This document shows positions 37,816-47,452 of a stretch of DNA of 64,000 nucleotides, one piece after another (the stretch's first letter is position 1; each line of letters opens with the position of its first letter). The notes under the pieces are model-generated. The model saw only the letters and a program-made list of their open reading frames with translations. It was not told where the DNA came from and made no database searches. The stretch is from positions 62,001 through 126,000 of the forward strand of contig NZ_BFBR01000003.1 in the NCBI RefSeq assembly GCF_003112735.1. The letters are read 5' to 3'. The translations under genes were made by a program, and so were the position numbers. The DNA comes from Candidatus Phycosocius bacilliformis. GTDB taxonomy: Bacteria > Pseudomonadota > Alphaproteobacteria > Caulobacterales > Aquidulcibacteraceae.

Positions 37816-38307
37816 ATGTCTGAAACGGCCGACAAGAACAGATATTGGACCATTGGCGAATTGTCGCGTGAGTTTGGGGCCACGGCTCGGGCCTTGCGCT
37901 TCTATGAAGACAAGGGATTGTTGAGCCCAGCGCGCGAGGGTCTCAACCGACATTATTCGGCTCGCGATCGGGCGCGTCTGCAGCTGATCCTGCGCGGCAA
38001 GCGCGTCGGTTTTACTCTGGCTGAAATCCGCGAAATGATCGATTTGTACGATCTGGGTGACAATCAACGCACCCAGATGCAGCGTACACGCGACAAATAC
38101 CTCAAGCAGATCGAGCTGTTGAAGCGCCAGCGCGAAGATATCGTCGGCTCGATTGAAGCGCTCGAAAATGGGGTGCAATGGCTCAATGAACAATTGGCCA
38201 AAGCCCCAGCCGACATCGCAGTTGCTGGGGCGTCAGCCTATGAGGCGGTTGCCCGCGCCCGCCTTGATGGGGAGGATGCAGCCTATCTCGGCGAGAAGGC
38301 CAATTGA
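37816..38307 (+). CDS. MerR family transcription regulator of the beta-oxidation block
   Basis: 163 residues from the ATG after a GGGAGGA ribosome site. The winged HTH is at about residues 10-75 (WTIGELSREFGATARALRFY, EDKGLLSPAREGLNRHYSAR) and a coiled coil follows (residues 90-130). It has no Cys cluster for metal sensing. Its place, 150 bases before an acyl-CoA dehydrogenase gene, suggests control of fatty-acid degradation by acyl-CoA, as for LiuR-like regulators. That role is inferred from position. Confidence 0.9.
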   Translation: MSETADKNRYWTIGELSREFGATARALRFYEDKGLLSPAREGLNRHYSARDRARLQLILRGKRVGFTLAEIREMIDLYDLGDNQRTQMQRTRDKYLKQIELLKRQREDIVGSIEALENGVQWLNEQLAKAPADIAVAGASAYEAVARARLDGEDAAYLGEKAN

Positions 38308-38456
38308 TCATTTTCATCTGAACAACGCGCACAAACAACACGAAAAAGCCAAGGCAAGGCCTGCTCAGGGTCACACTAAACACGCAAAGCAACAAGATGG
38401 CACGCCGATACTGAGGTCCACACCCGGTTGACTATGTGCCTTTGAGGGAGACTGAC

Positions 38457-40235
38457 ATGGGCTATCAAGCACCCGTTCGCGACATGAAGTTTTTATTTGA
38501 TGATGTGTTACAATTAGACCGGTTTTCCAACCTCGAAGGGTTTGCCGATGCGCCAAAAGATGTGCGCGACCAAATCCTCGAAGAAGGCGCAAAGTTCTGC
38601 GAAAATGTGCTGGCCCCGTTGAATTCGGTCGGTGACAAGCAGGGCTGCAAACTAAACCCAGACAATACAGTCACCGTGCCAGACGGCTTCACGGAAGCCT
38701 ATCATGCACTGGTGGAGGCTGGTTGGCCGTTGCTGAGCGCCGACCCCGCTTATGGTGGCCAAGGCCTGCCCCATGTTGTCAACATGGCCTATAGCGAGAT
38801 GACCTCGTCAGCCAATATGGCGTTTGGCATGTATCCGGGCCTGACCCATGGCTGCTATTCGGCAATCCATGAAGGCGGCACAGACGAGCAAAAGGACCTC
38901 TATCTGCCCAAGCTCGCCAGCGGGGAATGGGCCGGCACCATGAATTTGACCGAGCCACATTGTGGCACGGACTTGGGCCTCTTGCGCACCAAAGCCGTCC
39001 CCCAAGCTGACGGGACCTATAAGATTACGGGCCAAAAGATTTGGATTTCGGGTGGCGAACACTCGATGACATCCAACCACATTCATTTGGTCCTCGCCCG
39101 CATCGAAGGCGCACCCGCAGGGGTTAAGGGCATTTCGCTTTTCATCGTCCCAAAGTTCATCGTGCACGCCGATGGCAGCTTGGGTGCGCGTAACACCGTG
39201 ACCTGTGTGGGCCTTGAAGAAAAAATGGGCATTCACGGCAATGCTACCTGCGTGATGCAATATGAAGAAGCCACGGGCTATTTGATTGGCGAGCCCAATA
39301 AGGGCCTGTCCATCATGTTTGTGATGATGAATGAAGCCCGCCTCGGCGTCGGGCTGCAAGGCATGGCGGTGGGTGAATCGGCCTATCAGGCGGCGCTGGC
39401 TTTCGCAAAGGACCGCCGCCAAGGCCGTAGCCTGACCGGCCCGAAGGAGCCAGATCAGCCCGCTGACAATATTCTGGTGCACCCCGACGTCCGCCGCATG
39501 TTGATGGACATCAAAGCCCATACTGAAGGCGGCCGCGCCTTCTTGTACTGGACCGCCCTTTATGGCGACTTGCTCCACAAGAGCCCGGATGAAGCTGTGC
39601 GCCAGAAGGCAGGTGATTATATGAGCCTGCTGACCCCAGTCCTCAAAGCCTATCTGACCGACAAGGGCCACAAAAATGCGTCTGACGCGTTGCAAGTCCA
39701 TGGCGGCTCTGGCTTTACCGAGCATTATCAGGCCAGCCAGTTCCTGCGCGACAGCAAAATCGCCATGATTTATGAAGGAACCAATGGCGTGCAGGCGCTA
39801 GACTTGGTTGGGCGCAAGCTCGCGGCCAATGGTGGCCGGGCAATTCAGACTTTCTTTGCCGAAATTGACGCCTTCGTGGCTGAACATGAAGGTGATGAAC
39901 AGCTGGCACCCTTCATTGCCGGTCTGGCTTCGGCCCGCGCGCAATTGCAAGACGCCACCATGTGGCTGATGGCCAATGGCATGAGCAATTTTGATAATGC
40001 CGGGGCTTCTAGCCATGACTATCTGCATGTGTTTGGACTGACCGGCCTTGCCTATATGTGGGCCCTGATGGCCAAGGCGGCCTTTGCCAAGGCAGGCTCT
40101 GAGCCCTTCTACGACACCAAGATCAAGACCGGCCGCTATTTCATCGACCGTATCTTACCCGAAATCGCCAGCCATTTGGCCAAGGTCAAAACCGGGGCCG
40201 CCCCAGTCATGGCACTGAGCGCTGAGGAGTTTTAA
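38457..40235 (+). CDS. Acyl-CoA dehydrogenase, large type with extra C-terminal domain
   Basis: 592 residues; the ATG at 38457 has a GAGGGAGA site. The FAD/substrate region has GTMNLTEPHCGTDLGLLRTK; the catalytic base is Glu440 in MIYEGTNGVQALDLVGRKL. The length and the helical C-terminal extension (about 460-592) match the DmdC/FadE-like subgroup. It would oxidise an acyl-CoA and pass electrons to ETF. Downstream of merR, 110 bases upstream of a second dehydrogenase with two hairpins between. Confidence 0.94.
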   Translation: MGYQAPVRDMKFLFDDVLQLDRFSNLEGFADAPKDVRDQILEEGAKFCENVLAPLNSVGDKQGCKLNPDNTVTVPDGFTEAYHALVEAGWPLLSADPAYGGQGLPHVVNMAYSEMTSSANMAFGMYPGLTHGCYSAIHEGGTDEQKDLYLPKLASGEWAGTMNLTEPHCGTDLGLLRTKAVPQADGTYKITGQKIWISGGEHSMTSNHIHLVLARIEGAPAGVKGISLFIVPKFIVHADGSLGARNTVTCVGLEEKMGIHGNATCVMQYEEATGYLIGEPNKGLSIMFVMMNEARLGVGLQGMAVGESAYQAALAFAKDRRQGRSLTGPKEPDQPADNILVHPDVRRMLMDIKAHTEGGRAFLYWTALYGDLLHKSPDEAVRQKAGDYMSLLTPVLKAYLTDKGHKNASDALQVHGGSGFTEHYQASQFLRDSKIAMIYEGTNGVQALDLVGRKLAANGGRAIQTFFAEIDAFVAEHEGDEQLAPFIAGLASARAQLQDATMWLMANGMSNFDNAGASSHDYLHVFGLTGLAYMWALMAKAAFAKAGSEPFYDTKIKTGRYFIDRILPEIASHLAKVKTGAAPVMALSAEEF

Positions 40236-40238
40236 GCC

Positions 40239-40303
40239 CCTCCCCCGCACAGCGGGGGAGGACAGGCGCAATCAAATTTATTCTCCCCCGCAAGGCGGGG
40301 GAG
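40239..40303. repeat. Two G/C-rich hairpins between acyl-CoA dehydrogenase genes
   Basis: Hairpin 1 at 40239-40261 (CCTCCCCCGC-ACA-GCGGGGGAGG) and hairpin 2 at 40283-40303 (CTCCCCCGC-AAG-GCGGGGGAG) start 4 bases after the stop. They have the same cores as the element at 24033-24155. No T run follows; they may stabilise or punctuate the operon transcript. Confidence 0.75.
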
Positions 40304-40345
40304 GACCGGCGATAATGAAATGACGACGCTCAAGGGAGAAACACC

Positions 40346-41509
40346 ATGACAGCCATCACCATGCCGAAAGCCGCTTGGCGCGATAGCGAAGAACTCACGA
40401 TGTTTGAGGATTCCGTGCGCGGCTTCTTTGCCAAAGAAGCCCCACCCGAGGCGTGTGCAAAATGGCGGGAAAATGGCATTGTTGACCGCGAGATGTGGAC
40501 CAAAGCGGGCCAAGCAGGTTTGTTGTGCGTGTCAATGCCCGAGGAATTTGGTGGTGGTGGGGGTGATTTCCGCCATGAAGCTGTCATCATGGATGTGATG
40601 GGCACCATGGGCATTGATGGCTTTGGCCTGCCTTTGCACAATGCCATCATCGCGCCTTATATCAAACATTATGGCAGCCAAGAGCAGAAGCAAAAATGGT
40701 TGCCCAAAATGGCTTCGGGTGAATTGGTTGGCGCGATTGCCATGACCGAGCCTGGTGCCGGCTCTGACTTGCAGGGAATCAAGACCACTGCGGTCAAAAG
40801 CGGCAATCACTATGTGATCAATGGCTCCAAGACCTTTATCACCAATGGTGCGACGGCCGATCTGATCATTGTCGTCGCCAAGACTGACCCAAGCCAAGGC
40901 GCAAAGGGCACAAGCCTGATCGTGGTTGAAACCAATGAGGTGGAGGGCTTCCGCCGGGGTCGCAACTTGGACAAGGTCGGCCAAGACGCACAAGATACGT
41001 CCGAGCTCTTCTTCGATGATGTGCGTGTACCAACGTCCAATCTTTTGGGGCCGGTTGAAGGCATGGGCTTCATCCAGTTGATGGAGCAATTGGCCAGTGA
41101 ACGCCTGCAAATCGGTATTCAGGGCGTTGCCAGCATGGAACGCGCCCTGACCGAAACCATCGCCTATGTCAAAGAACGTAAGGCATTCGGCAAGTCGATC
41201 ATGGACTTCCAAAACACCCAATTCAAACTGGCTGAGTGCAAGACCAAAGCCACCATCGCACGCACGTTCTGCGACCGCTGCATTGAGCTGTTGCTGGAAG
41301 GCAAGCTCGACCCTGCCACCGCCAGCATGGCCAAATACTGGGTTTCGGACGTTGAAAATGAAGTGATGGATGAGTGCCTGCAATTGCACGGCGGCTGGGG
41401 CTATATGAACGAAATGCCGATCGCCCGCATGTGGCGCGACAGCCGGGTCCAACGCATTTATGGCGGGGCCAATGAAGTCATGAAAGTTCTGATTGCGAGG
41501 ACGCTGTGA
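40346..41509 (+). CDS. Acyl-CoA dehydrogenase (LCAD/IVD-like catalytic base)
   Basis: 387 residues. FAD-binding region [19 protein letters not shown]; the C-terminal [16 protein letters not shown] lacks the Glu found in the YEGT form, and the catalytic base is therefore expected at Glu252 in [15 protein letters not shown], the position used by long-chain and isovaleryl-CoA dehydrogenases. A GGGAG site precedes the ATG. Its stop overlaps the GTG start of the next gene by 4 bases. Confidence 0.95.
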   Translation: MTAITMPKAAWRDSEELTMFEDSVRGFFAKEAPPEACAKWRENGIVDREMWTKAGQAGLLCVSMPEEFGGGGGDFRHEAVIMDVMGTMGIDGFGLPLHNAIIAPYIKHYGSQEQKQKWLPKMASGELVGAIAMTEPGAGSDLQGIKTTAVKSGNHYVINGSKTFITNGATADLIIVVAKTDPSQGAKGTSLIVVETNEVEGFRRGRNLDKVGQDAQDTSELFFDDVRVPTSNLLGPVEGMGFIQLMEQLASERLQIGIQGVASMERALTETIAYVKERKAFGKSIMDFQNTQFKLAECKTKATIARTFCDRCIELLLEGKLDPATASMAKYWVSDVENEVMDECLQLHGGWGYMNEMPIARMWRDSRVQRIYGGANEVMKVLIARTL

Positions 41510-41790
41510 ACGATCCCCTCCACTCCGCCATTGCTGACGCGCTGGCCTTGATCGAGGCAAACCCTGAGCCAAGCGATGACAATTTGCGTGCGCTTTCGGT
41601 CCGCTTGGCCTTAGCCCATGCCGCAACCGAAGATGAAATCAATCAGCTGGCGGTGGAAAGCTTCCAGGAAACGATTGACGACATGCAGGCTGACAAGAAT
41701 CCAGATCATCGCGCCTATTTGTACGAACAGATGACCACGGGACTAATGGCCTATGAAGTCCAACTTCTGGTCGACGGGGCCAAGGGATGA
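41506..41790 (+). CDS. Small helical protein of unknown function in the beta-oxidation operon
   Basis: 94 residues, GTG start at 41506 overlapping the previous stop by 4 bases and ATGA overlap with the next gene, so translation is coupled at both ends. The sequence is acidic, helix-favouring and without Cys or signal peptide (starts [20 protein letters not shown]). I do not recognise a family. The double overlap argues strongly that it is a real gene. A role as accessory subunit or regulator of its neighbours is an inference. Confidence 0.8.
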   Translation: MNDPLHSAIADALALIEANPEPSDDNLRALSVRLALAHAATEDEINQLAVESFQETIDDMQADKNPDHRAYLYEQMTTGLMAYEVQLLVDGAKG

Positions 41791-42236
41791 GCACGCACAC
41801 CGCCTCCATCCTGTGGCAACGCGGCGACGCTGTCTTCTCGGACGGCAAATATGCCCGCACGCATCAGGCCAGTTTTGATGGCGGGGTGGAAATTGCGGTC
41901 ACAACCGCCCTGCCCTTGCCGTCGAACACGGTGCCCGCTGCCGACCCAGAAGAAATGGTGGTGGCGGCCACAGCCAGTTGCCACATGATGTTCTTTTTGG
42001 CCTTTGCCAAACAGGCTGGCTTCATCGTCGATACGTATCGGGACACGCCCGTCGGAACCTTGGGCAAGGACGATGCAGGTGTGGAACGCTTTGTTGAGGT
42101 GGTTCTGAACCCCAAGATCAGTTGGAGTGGCGATGTGATCCCCGGTGCCGCCGACATCGACCTCTTGCACCACAAGGCCCACAAGGCCTGCTATATTGGC
42201 AATTCGCTTGCCTGCCCTGTGAGGATTGGCGCATGA
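41787..42236 (+). CDS. OsmC family protein (peroxide-related)
   Basis: 149 residues with the OsmC/Ohr fold. Cys65 lies in VAATASCHMMFFLAFAKQAG, matching the first peroxidatic Cys; Cys135 and Cys143 (LACPVRIGA) are nearby candidates for the second. These proteins reduce organic hydroperoxides or act on thiol adducts. Coupled (ATGA) with both neighbours, so probably linked to fatty-acid metabolism. Confidence 0.9.
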   Translation: MSTHTASILWQRGDAVFSDGKYARTHQASFDGGVEIAVTTALPLPSNTVPAADPEEMVVAATASCHMMFFLAFAKQAGFIVDTYRDTPVGTLGKDDAGVERFVEVVLNPKISWSGDVIPGAADIDLLHHKAHKACYIGNSLACPVRIGA

Positions 42237-42670
42237 GCGACCATGCCCAAACCTTCCTCGACATCGGTATGAAGCAGCCGTCGCAAAGCTCACAAACTTT
42301 GGGCTTCAAGCTGATTGAAATGGATGTGAAGGCTGGAACCGCGCGGGTTGAGTTTGCAGGCAAACCCGAATTTGCCAATCCGACAGGTTTCATTCAAGGC
42401 GGGTTTCTGTCTGCCATGCTCGATGACGTCATGGGTATGATGGCGATGCTGAAAGTCGCCCCCAAAAGCTTTGCCAGCACAATTGACCTGCATGTGCATT
42501 ATCTGCGCCCGGTTCGCATCGGCAAGATCGAAGTGGCCGCCCGCATCACCAACAAGGGGCCCAGCATCATGTTCGCCGAAGCTGACCTCTATGATTGCCG
42601 GGGAAAAGTCTCGGCCAAAGCCACCTCTGCCTTGGCGATTACGCCATTGCAGATTAAATCCGACTTATAA
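42233..42670 (+). CDS. PaaI-like hot-dog thioesterase
   Basis: 145 residues, start in ATGA overlap with the OsmC gene. The hot-dog helix region FIQGGFLSAMLDDVMGMMAM carries the Asp expected for the PaaI family active site, followed by a TIDLHVHYLRPVRIGKIEV strand. It would hydrolyse acyl-CoA thioesters, perhaps recycling CoA from dead-end products of the pathway. 15 bases before the thiolase gene. Confidence 0.92.
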   Translation: MSDHAQTFLDIGMKQPSQSSQTLGFKLIEMDVKAGTARVEFAGKPEFANPTGFIQGGFLSAMLDDVMGMMAMLKVAPKSFASTIDLHVHYLRPVRIGKIEVAARITNKGPSIMFAEADLYDCRGKVSAKATSALAITPLQIKSDL

Positions 42671-42685
42671 CAAAGGGAGCGCCAA

Positions 42686-43897
42686 ATGGCCGAAGCATTC
42701 ATCTATGACGCAGTACGTACCCCTCGGGGTAAGGGCCGCAACACCGGGTCCTTGCATGAAATCACCGCCTTAAGCCTGGCCACCCAGACGCTGCAGGCGA
42801 TCCGCGACCGCAATGAACTGGACACCTCGAAGGTTGATGATGTCGTCCTCGGCTGCGTCAGCCCGGTTGGCGAACAGGGCAGCGACATTGCCCGCATCGC
42901 CGTGCTCAATGCCGATTATGCTGAAACCACCGCTGGCGTGCAGATCAACCGTTTCTGCGCCTCGGGACTGGAAGCCTGCAATATGGCAGCAGCCAAGGTG
43001 ATCTCGGGCGAAGCTGACATGGCGATTGGCGGCGGGGTGGAAAGCATGAGCCGCGTGCCCATGGGTTCTGATGGTGGGGCTTGGGCATCTGACCCCTCCA
43101 TCGCCATCAAATCCTATTTTGCGCCTCAAGGCATTGGTGCCGATACCATTGCCACCAAATATGGCTTCTCGCGCGATGATGTGGACGCCTATGCGGTTGA
43201 AAGCCAGAAGCGCGCGGCGACGGCTTGGAAAGAAGGCCGCTTTGCCAAGTCAATTGTGCCGGTCAAGGACCAGATGGGCGCGGTCATCCTCGCCCATGAT
43301 GAGCATATGCGCCCTGATACCACCATGCAGAGCCTTGCCTCACTCGATCCGAGCTTTGTTGCTCAAGGCACGATGATGCCGGGATTTGATGCCATCATCC
43401 AACAGCGCTATCCTGAACTGGAAGCGATTAATCACGTCCACCATGCCGGCAATAGCTCTGGCATTGTGGATGGCGCCTCTGCTGTTCTTATTGGCAATAA
43501 GCGTATGGCCAAACCCACTGGCATTAAGCCACGCGCCAAAATCATTGCGATGGCCTCGATTGGGTCAGAGCCCTCCATCATGTTGACGGGCCCCGAGTTT
43601 GTCGCCCGTAAGGCATTGGCCAAGGCCGGTATGAAGCCAGAAGACATTGATCTTTACGAACTCAATGAAGCCTTCGCCTCGGTTGTTCTGCGCTTCATGC
43701 AAGCGCTCAACATCCCGCACGACAAGATCAATGTGTGCGGCGGGGCGATCGCCATGGGTCACCCCTTGGGTGCTACCGGCGGCATGATCCTCGGTACCGT
43801 CCTCGACGAGCTTGAGCGGAGCGGCAAGGAAACCGCGCTGATCACGCTGTGCGTGGGTGCTGGCATGGGTACAGCCACCATCATCCAGCGGGTCTAA
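42686..43897 (+). CDS. fadA: Acetyl-CoA acyltransferase (thiolase, FadA-like)
   Basis: 403 residues with the thiolase triad: Cys91 ([12 protein letters not shown]), His359 ([11 protein letters not shown]) and Cys389 (LCVGAGMG), plus [11 protein letters not shown]. It performs the last, thiolytic step of beta-oxidation. Strong GGGAG ribosome site. The multifunctional enzyme gene follows 99 bases later. Confidence 0.95.
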   Translation: MAEAFIYDAVRTPRGKGRNTGSLHEITALSLATQTLQAIRDRNELDTSKVDDVVLGCVSPVGEQGSDIARIAVLNADYAETTAGVQINRFCASGLEACNMAAAKVISGEADMAIGGGVESMSRVPMGSDGGAWASDPSIAIKSYFAPQGIGADTIATKYGFSRDDVDAYAVESQKRAATAWKEGRFAKSIVPVKDQMGAVILAHDEHMRPDTTMQSLASLDPSFVAQGTMMPGFDAIIQQRYPELEAINHVHHAGNSSGIVDGASAVLIGNKRMAKPTGIKPRAKIIAMASIGSEPSIMLTGPEFVARKALAKAGMKPEDIDLYELNEAFASVVLRFMQALNIPHDKINVCGGAIAMGHPLGATGGMILGTVLDELERSGKETALITLCVGAGMGTATIIQRV

Positions 43898-43915
43898 GGC
43901 CCCTTTTTGCCACAT

Positions 43916-43934
43916 GCGGGCAGGCTTTGCCCGC
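43916..43934 (+). other. Hairpin between thiolase and multifunctional enzyme genes
   Basis: GCGGGCA (43916-43922) and TGCCCGC (43928-43934) with a 5-base loop. No T run follows, so it may be an intercistronic stabiliser rather than a terminator. Confidence 0.5.
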
Positions 43935-43996
43935 GCCTTGGCCCGACGCCGACCAGATTGGCGCGGCCATGATTTGCGAATTCTGGAGATCGTTAC

Positions 43997-46198
43997 ATGG
44001 AAAACTTCAAGACCAACCTCGATGCAGATGGCGTGTTGCACATCGCCTTCGATGTTCCTGGCAAAACAATGAACACCATCACCGCCGGGGTGATGAAGGA
44101 AATGGGCGAACTTGTCGCCGAGATCAAAAGCAATGAGGCCATTAAGGGTGCCGTGCTGTTTTCGGGCAAGGACAATGGTTTCTGCGCCGGTGCCGACTTG
44201 GGCGAAATCGGCAGTGGCAGCATGGATGCAGATCAGAAATTGTCTGAGGATGACAAGCTGAAGCAAGCCTTTGAACGCGGCTTCAGCCTGAACCGCTCGC
44301 TGCGCGCGCTTGAAACCTGCGGCAAGCCCGTGGCCTGTGCGCTGGAAGGCTTGGCGTTGGGCGGTGGCCTCGAAATCGCTTTGGCCTGCCACTATCGGGT
44401 CGCGGCCGACAATCCAAAGATCCAATTCGGTCTGCCCGAAGCAAAAGTTGGCCTGCTGCCTGGTGCAGGCGGGACACAGCGCCTGCCGCGTCTGATTGGG
44501 GTGATGAATGCCATGCCACATTTGTTGCAAGGCACCAGCATGAACCCACAAGAAGCCTTGAAGAAAGGTGTTGTCGGGGCCGTTGTGCCCGCAGGTGAAA
44601 CCGTTGCCGCAGCCAAGGCCTGGGTATTGGCCAATCCGAATGCTGTCGCCCCGTGGGATGTAAAAGGCTATCGGGTCAAGGACGGCCCCTATACCCCTGG
44701 CGGTGGCATGACATTTGTCGGCGGCAATGCCATGCTGTCGAAGACCACTTACAGCAATTACCCCGCCCAAAAGGCAATCATGAGTGCGGTGTTTGAAGGC
44801 GTGCAAGTGCCGATGGATGCCGCTCTGCGCATCGAGACACGCTATTTCTTGAAGAATATGGCCAGCCCTTCGGCCAAGGCCATGGTGCGCTCGCTCTTCT
44901 TATCGACCCAAGCCCTCGCCAAGGGTGCAAACCGTCCTCAGGGCTTTGACAAGTTCGAGGTCAAGAAAGTCGCTGTCTTGGGTGCGGGCATGATGGGTGC
45001 AGGCATTGCCTATGTGCAGGCCATGGCGGGCATTGAATCCGTTCTGATCGATCAGAGCCAGGAATCGGCCGAAAAGGGCAAGGATTATTCCAAGAAGCTG
45101 CTCGACAAAGCCGTCTCGCGTGGGAAAATGACGCAAGACAAGGCCGATAAGGTTCTGGCATTGATCACACCGACCACCGATTATGCCCATGTGAAGAAGT
45201 CTGATCTGGTTATCGAAGCGGTGTTTGAAAACCGCGAGATCAAGGCCGATGTGACCCAGAAGGCCGAAGCGATGCTGGGCCCCAAGGCCGTGTTCGGCTC
45301 CAACACCTCGACTTTGCCAATCACGGGTCTGGCGACTGCCTCGAAGCGACCCAAGAATTTCATCGGCATCCACTTCTTTAGCCCTGTCGACAAAATGGGT
45401 CTGGTGGAAATCATCATGGGCAAGAAAACCAGCCAGGAAACCTTGGCCAAGGCGGTCGATTATGTCCTGAAGATCAAAAAGACTCCGATCGTCGTCAATG
45501 ACAGCCGCGGCTTCTATACCAGCCGTTGCTTTGGCACCTATGTGCAAGAAGGCCAGGAAATGCTGGCCGAAGGCATCAAACCGGCCATTATCGAAAATGT
45601 CGGCCGCATGACCGGTATGCCCGTGCCCCCCTTGGCCATGGCTGATGAAGTTGCACTCGATCTGGCCTATAAGGTTGCTCAGCAAACCAAAAAGGATTTG
45701 GGCAATAAATGGGTGGCCACGCCGTCTCAATTGATCATTGAAGAAATGGTCGAAGGCCTTGGCCGCTATGGCCGCAAGAACAAAAAAGGCTTCTATGATT
45801 ATAAGGAAGACGGCACCAAGGCGATCTGGCCTGGCTTGACCTCGGTCGTGCCAACCAAAGTGCATGAAGCCGACCCTGCCATGGTGAAGGAATATAAGAA
45901 CCGCCTCCTCTATCGTCAGGCCTTGGAAACCGCGCGTTGCTTTGAAGAGGGCGTCATCACCGACCCACGCGACGCCGACATCGGCTCCATCCTCGGCTGG
46001 GGCTTTGCCCCTTACACGGGCGGCACAGTCAGCTTTATGGACGGTATTGGCATCGCCAATTTCGTTGCCGAAGCCGAGCGCCTCGCCAAGAAATATGGCC
46101 CCCGCTTCAAGCCCAACAAGCTTTTGAAGGACATGGCCAAAAAGGGTGAAACCTTCTATGGCCGCTTCGGTGGCGAGGCCGCGAAGAAGGCAGCTTAA
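43997..46198 (+). CDS. Multifunctional enoyl-CoA hydratase/3-hydroxyacyl-CoA dehydrogenase
   Basis: 733 residues in the FadB/FadJ order: a crotonase domain (residues 1-300) with GLALGGGLEIALACHYRVA and LPEAKVGLLPGAGGTQRLPR containing both catalytic Glu, an NAD-binding domain starting KVAVLGAGMMGAGIAYVQAM at about 324, with IGIHFFSPVDKMGLVEIIMG supplying the catalytic His, and the C-terminal 3HCDH repeats. It does steps two and three of beta-oxidation. Ends in a strong terminator. Confidence 0.95.
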   Translation: MENFKTNLDADGVLHIAFDVPGKTMNTITAGVMKEMGELVAEIKSNEAIKGAVLFSGKDNGFCAGADLGEIGSGSMDADQKLSEDDKLKQAFERGFSLNRSLRALETCGKPVACALEGLALGGGLEIALACHYRVAADNPKIQFGLPEAKVGLLPGAGGTQRLPRLIGVMNAMPHLLQGTSMNPQEALKKGVVGAVVPAGETVAAAKAWVLANPNAVAPWDVKGYRVKDGPYTPGGGMTFVGGNAMLSKTTYSNYPAQKAIMSAVFEGVQVPMDAALRIETRYFLKNMASPSAKAMVRSLFLSTQALAKGANRPQGFDKFEVKKVAVLGAGMMGAGIAYVQAMAGIESVLIDQSQESAEKGKDYSKKLLDKAVSRGKMTQDKADKVLALITPTTDYAHVKKSDLVIEAVFENREIKADVTQKAEAMLGPKAVFGSNTSTLPITGLATASKRPKNFIGIHFFSPVDKMGLVEIIMGKKTSQETLAKAVDYVLKIKKTPIVVNDSRGFYTSRCFGTYVQEGQEMLAEGIKPAIIENVGRMTGMPVPPLAMADEVALDLAYKVAQQTKKDLGNKWVATPSQLIIEEMVEGLGRYGRKNKKGFYDYKEDGTKAIWPGLTSVVPTKVHEADPAMVKEYKNRLLYRQALETARCFEEGVITDPRDADIGSILGWGFAPYTGGTVSFMDGIGIANFVAEAERLAKKYGPRFKPNKLLKDMAKKGETFYGRFGGEAAKKAA

Positions 46199-46226
46199 GC
46201 GGCTTTCGTCTGCTCACGATTGCACG

Positions 46227-46260
46227 AAGGGCCACCCCACGGGTGGCCCTTTTTGTTTTG
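46227..46260 (+). terminator. Terminator of the beta-oxidation operon
   Basis: A 10-bp perfect stem, AGGGCCACCC (46228-46237) with GGGTGGCCCT (46241-46250), a 3-base loop and then TTTTGTTTTG. It lies 29 bases after the stop at 46198. Confidence 0.95.
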
Positions 46261-46341
46261 CCTAGAGCCAAAGACTACGTTAAGGAAGCTGCTTTGAAGA
46301 GAGTTTGAGTTCTTGCGCAATTGGTCGGAAAGATAGCGGTC

Positions 46342-47112
46342 ATGCGAAGCTACTTGATTGGTGTGGTCTTCCTCGCTGCAAGCCTTACGTCCTGCTCTGG
46401 CGAGTCCGCCCACGTCACAGCCACCCCGGAATACACACTTGACCTGTGCGCTTGGAAGCCAGGGTACCAATCAACAAGATATTTTGACCCTGGCATTTTG
46501 ACACCGGTCATTGCCGATATTCAAGAGAGCCTGAAGTCTAACGTCTCTCGCGTACAAAAAGCGCCGCCGGCATCCGTCGGGCCTTGGAAACAACATGTGG
46601 ACAAATCGCTCACTGTTGCTCGGGATGCTGGTATGGATCTGGGTTATTATGCCGACGTGAGAAAGATCGGTCTCGCTGACCTTTCGGGAATAGAAATAGC
46701 CCCTCAATCCCAAATTTCGGTCAGGCTTGTTATTGGCAGCCCTGAGCTGAATCGTGAAACCAGCAGGGATTGGTTGAATATCTTTGACGAGTTGAACCAA
46801 CCATCGTTGTACGCACTGTCGCAAACGAGCATGAGTACCATAGAGGGTACGTGGCGCTTCCATCAAGAAAAAGAGGTTTCGCCTACATTTGGAGGTCTAC
46901 GTCCGTACATAATGTCTCCCGAGCATCTTTGGAGGTGCATGGTTGCACAGGAAGGACAGAATATCATGGCAGGATATTGGGTGTCCTGCGATTTGTTCTA
47001 CCCACATTTGCAGACATTTGCGCAAGTCGGGTTCGAGCGACCACTCCTATGCCATACGCCTGAGATCGCCTCCAAAGTTGACGCCCTGATCCAGAAAATT
47101 GCCTCAGATTAA
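46342..47112 (+). CDS. Putative lipoprotein of unknown function
   Basis: 256 residues. The ATG at 46342 has a GGAAAG site; the N-terminus MRSYLIGVVFLAASLTSCSG has a lipobox (LTSC), so a membrane-anchored lipoprotein is likely. Four further Cys are scattered in the mature part, which I do not recognise. G+C is visibly lower than in the neighbours (about half) and it uses rare codons such as ATA, suggesting recent acquisition. Next to an orphan antitoxin gene and bounded by the operon terminator on the left. Confidence 0.75.
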   Translation: MRSYLIGVVFLAASLTSCSGESAHVTATPEYTLDLCAWKPGYQSTRYFDPGILTPVIADIQESLKSNVSRVQKAPPASVGPWKQHVDKSLTVARDAGMDLGYYADVRKIGLADLSGIEIAPQSQISVRLVIGSPELNRETSRDWLNIFDELNQPSLYALSQTSMSTIEGTWRFHQEKEVSPTFGGLRPYIMSPEHLWRCMVAQEGQNIMAGYWVSCDLFYPHLQTFAQVGFERPLLCHTPEIASKVDALIQKIASD

Positions 47113-47218
47113 CCAAAGCGGACGGACCATGGTGACAATCAGATTGCGGGGCTAGCACTGCGGCAATTTTGTTGTAATTATCTTAGATTGTTTTTCGCGA
47201 TTTAATAGGACAACCAAG

Positions 47219-47452
47219 ATGCGAGTGTTCTCCAGTTCTCAAGCCCAAGCAAACCTCTCGGAGCTCATCAGTCATGCTATTGCGGGGCAAGACGTAGCGA
47301 TTTCTCGTGATGGCATAGCAGTGGCGAAAATCATTCCCCTTGAGCCGCCCAAAGAAAAACTCGACTTCGAAGCCATGCGCGCGCTCACCAGCAAAATGAA
47401 GCTCTATCCGGGTAGTTTCGTTGAGGACATGCGAGCAAAGGGCGAACTCTGA
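47219..47452 (+). CDS. Phd/YefM family antitoxin without an adjacent toxin
   Basis: 77 residues: MRVFSSSQAQANLSELISHA and DVAISRDGIAVAKIIPLE are the Phd/YefM DNA-binding N-terminus, and the C-terminal FEAMRALTSKMKLYPGSF would fold on binding a toxin. RBS AGGACAACC before the ATG. No toxin frame (PIN, RelE, Doc) follows: 69 bases later cobT begins, and none lies upstream. It may be an orphan or repress its own promoter. Confidence 0.85.
   Translation: MRVFSSSQAQANLSELISHAIAGQDVAISRDGIAVAKIIPLEPPKEKLDFEAMRALTSKMKLYPGSFVEDMRAKGEL

Noticed and set aside
38808-41626. Long minus-strand frames (305 and 364 codons) opposite the acyl-CoA dehydrogenases
   Set aside because: They mirror the third-position bias of real dehydrogenase genes and have no recognisable protein content.
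43565-45865. Long minus-strand frames (413 and 321 codons) opposite the thiolase and multifunctional enzyme
   Set aside because: Shadows of strongly conserved plus-strand genes; His-rich composition and no start signals.
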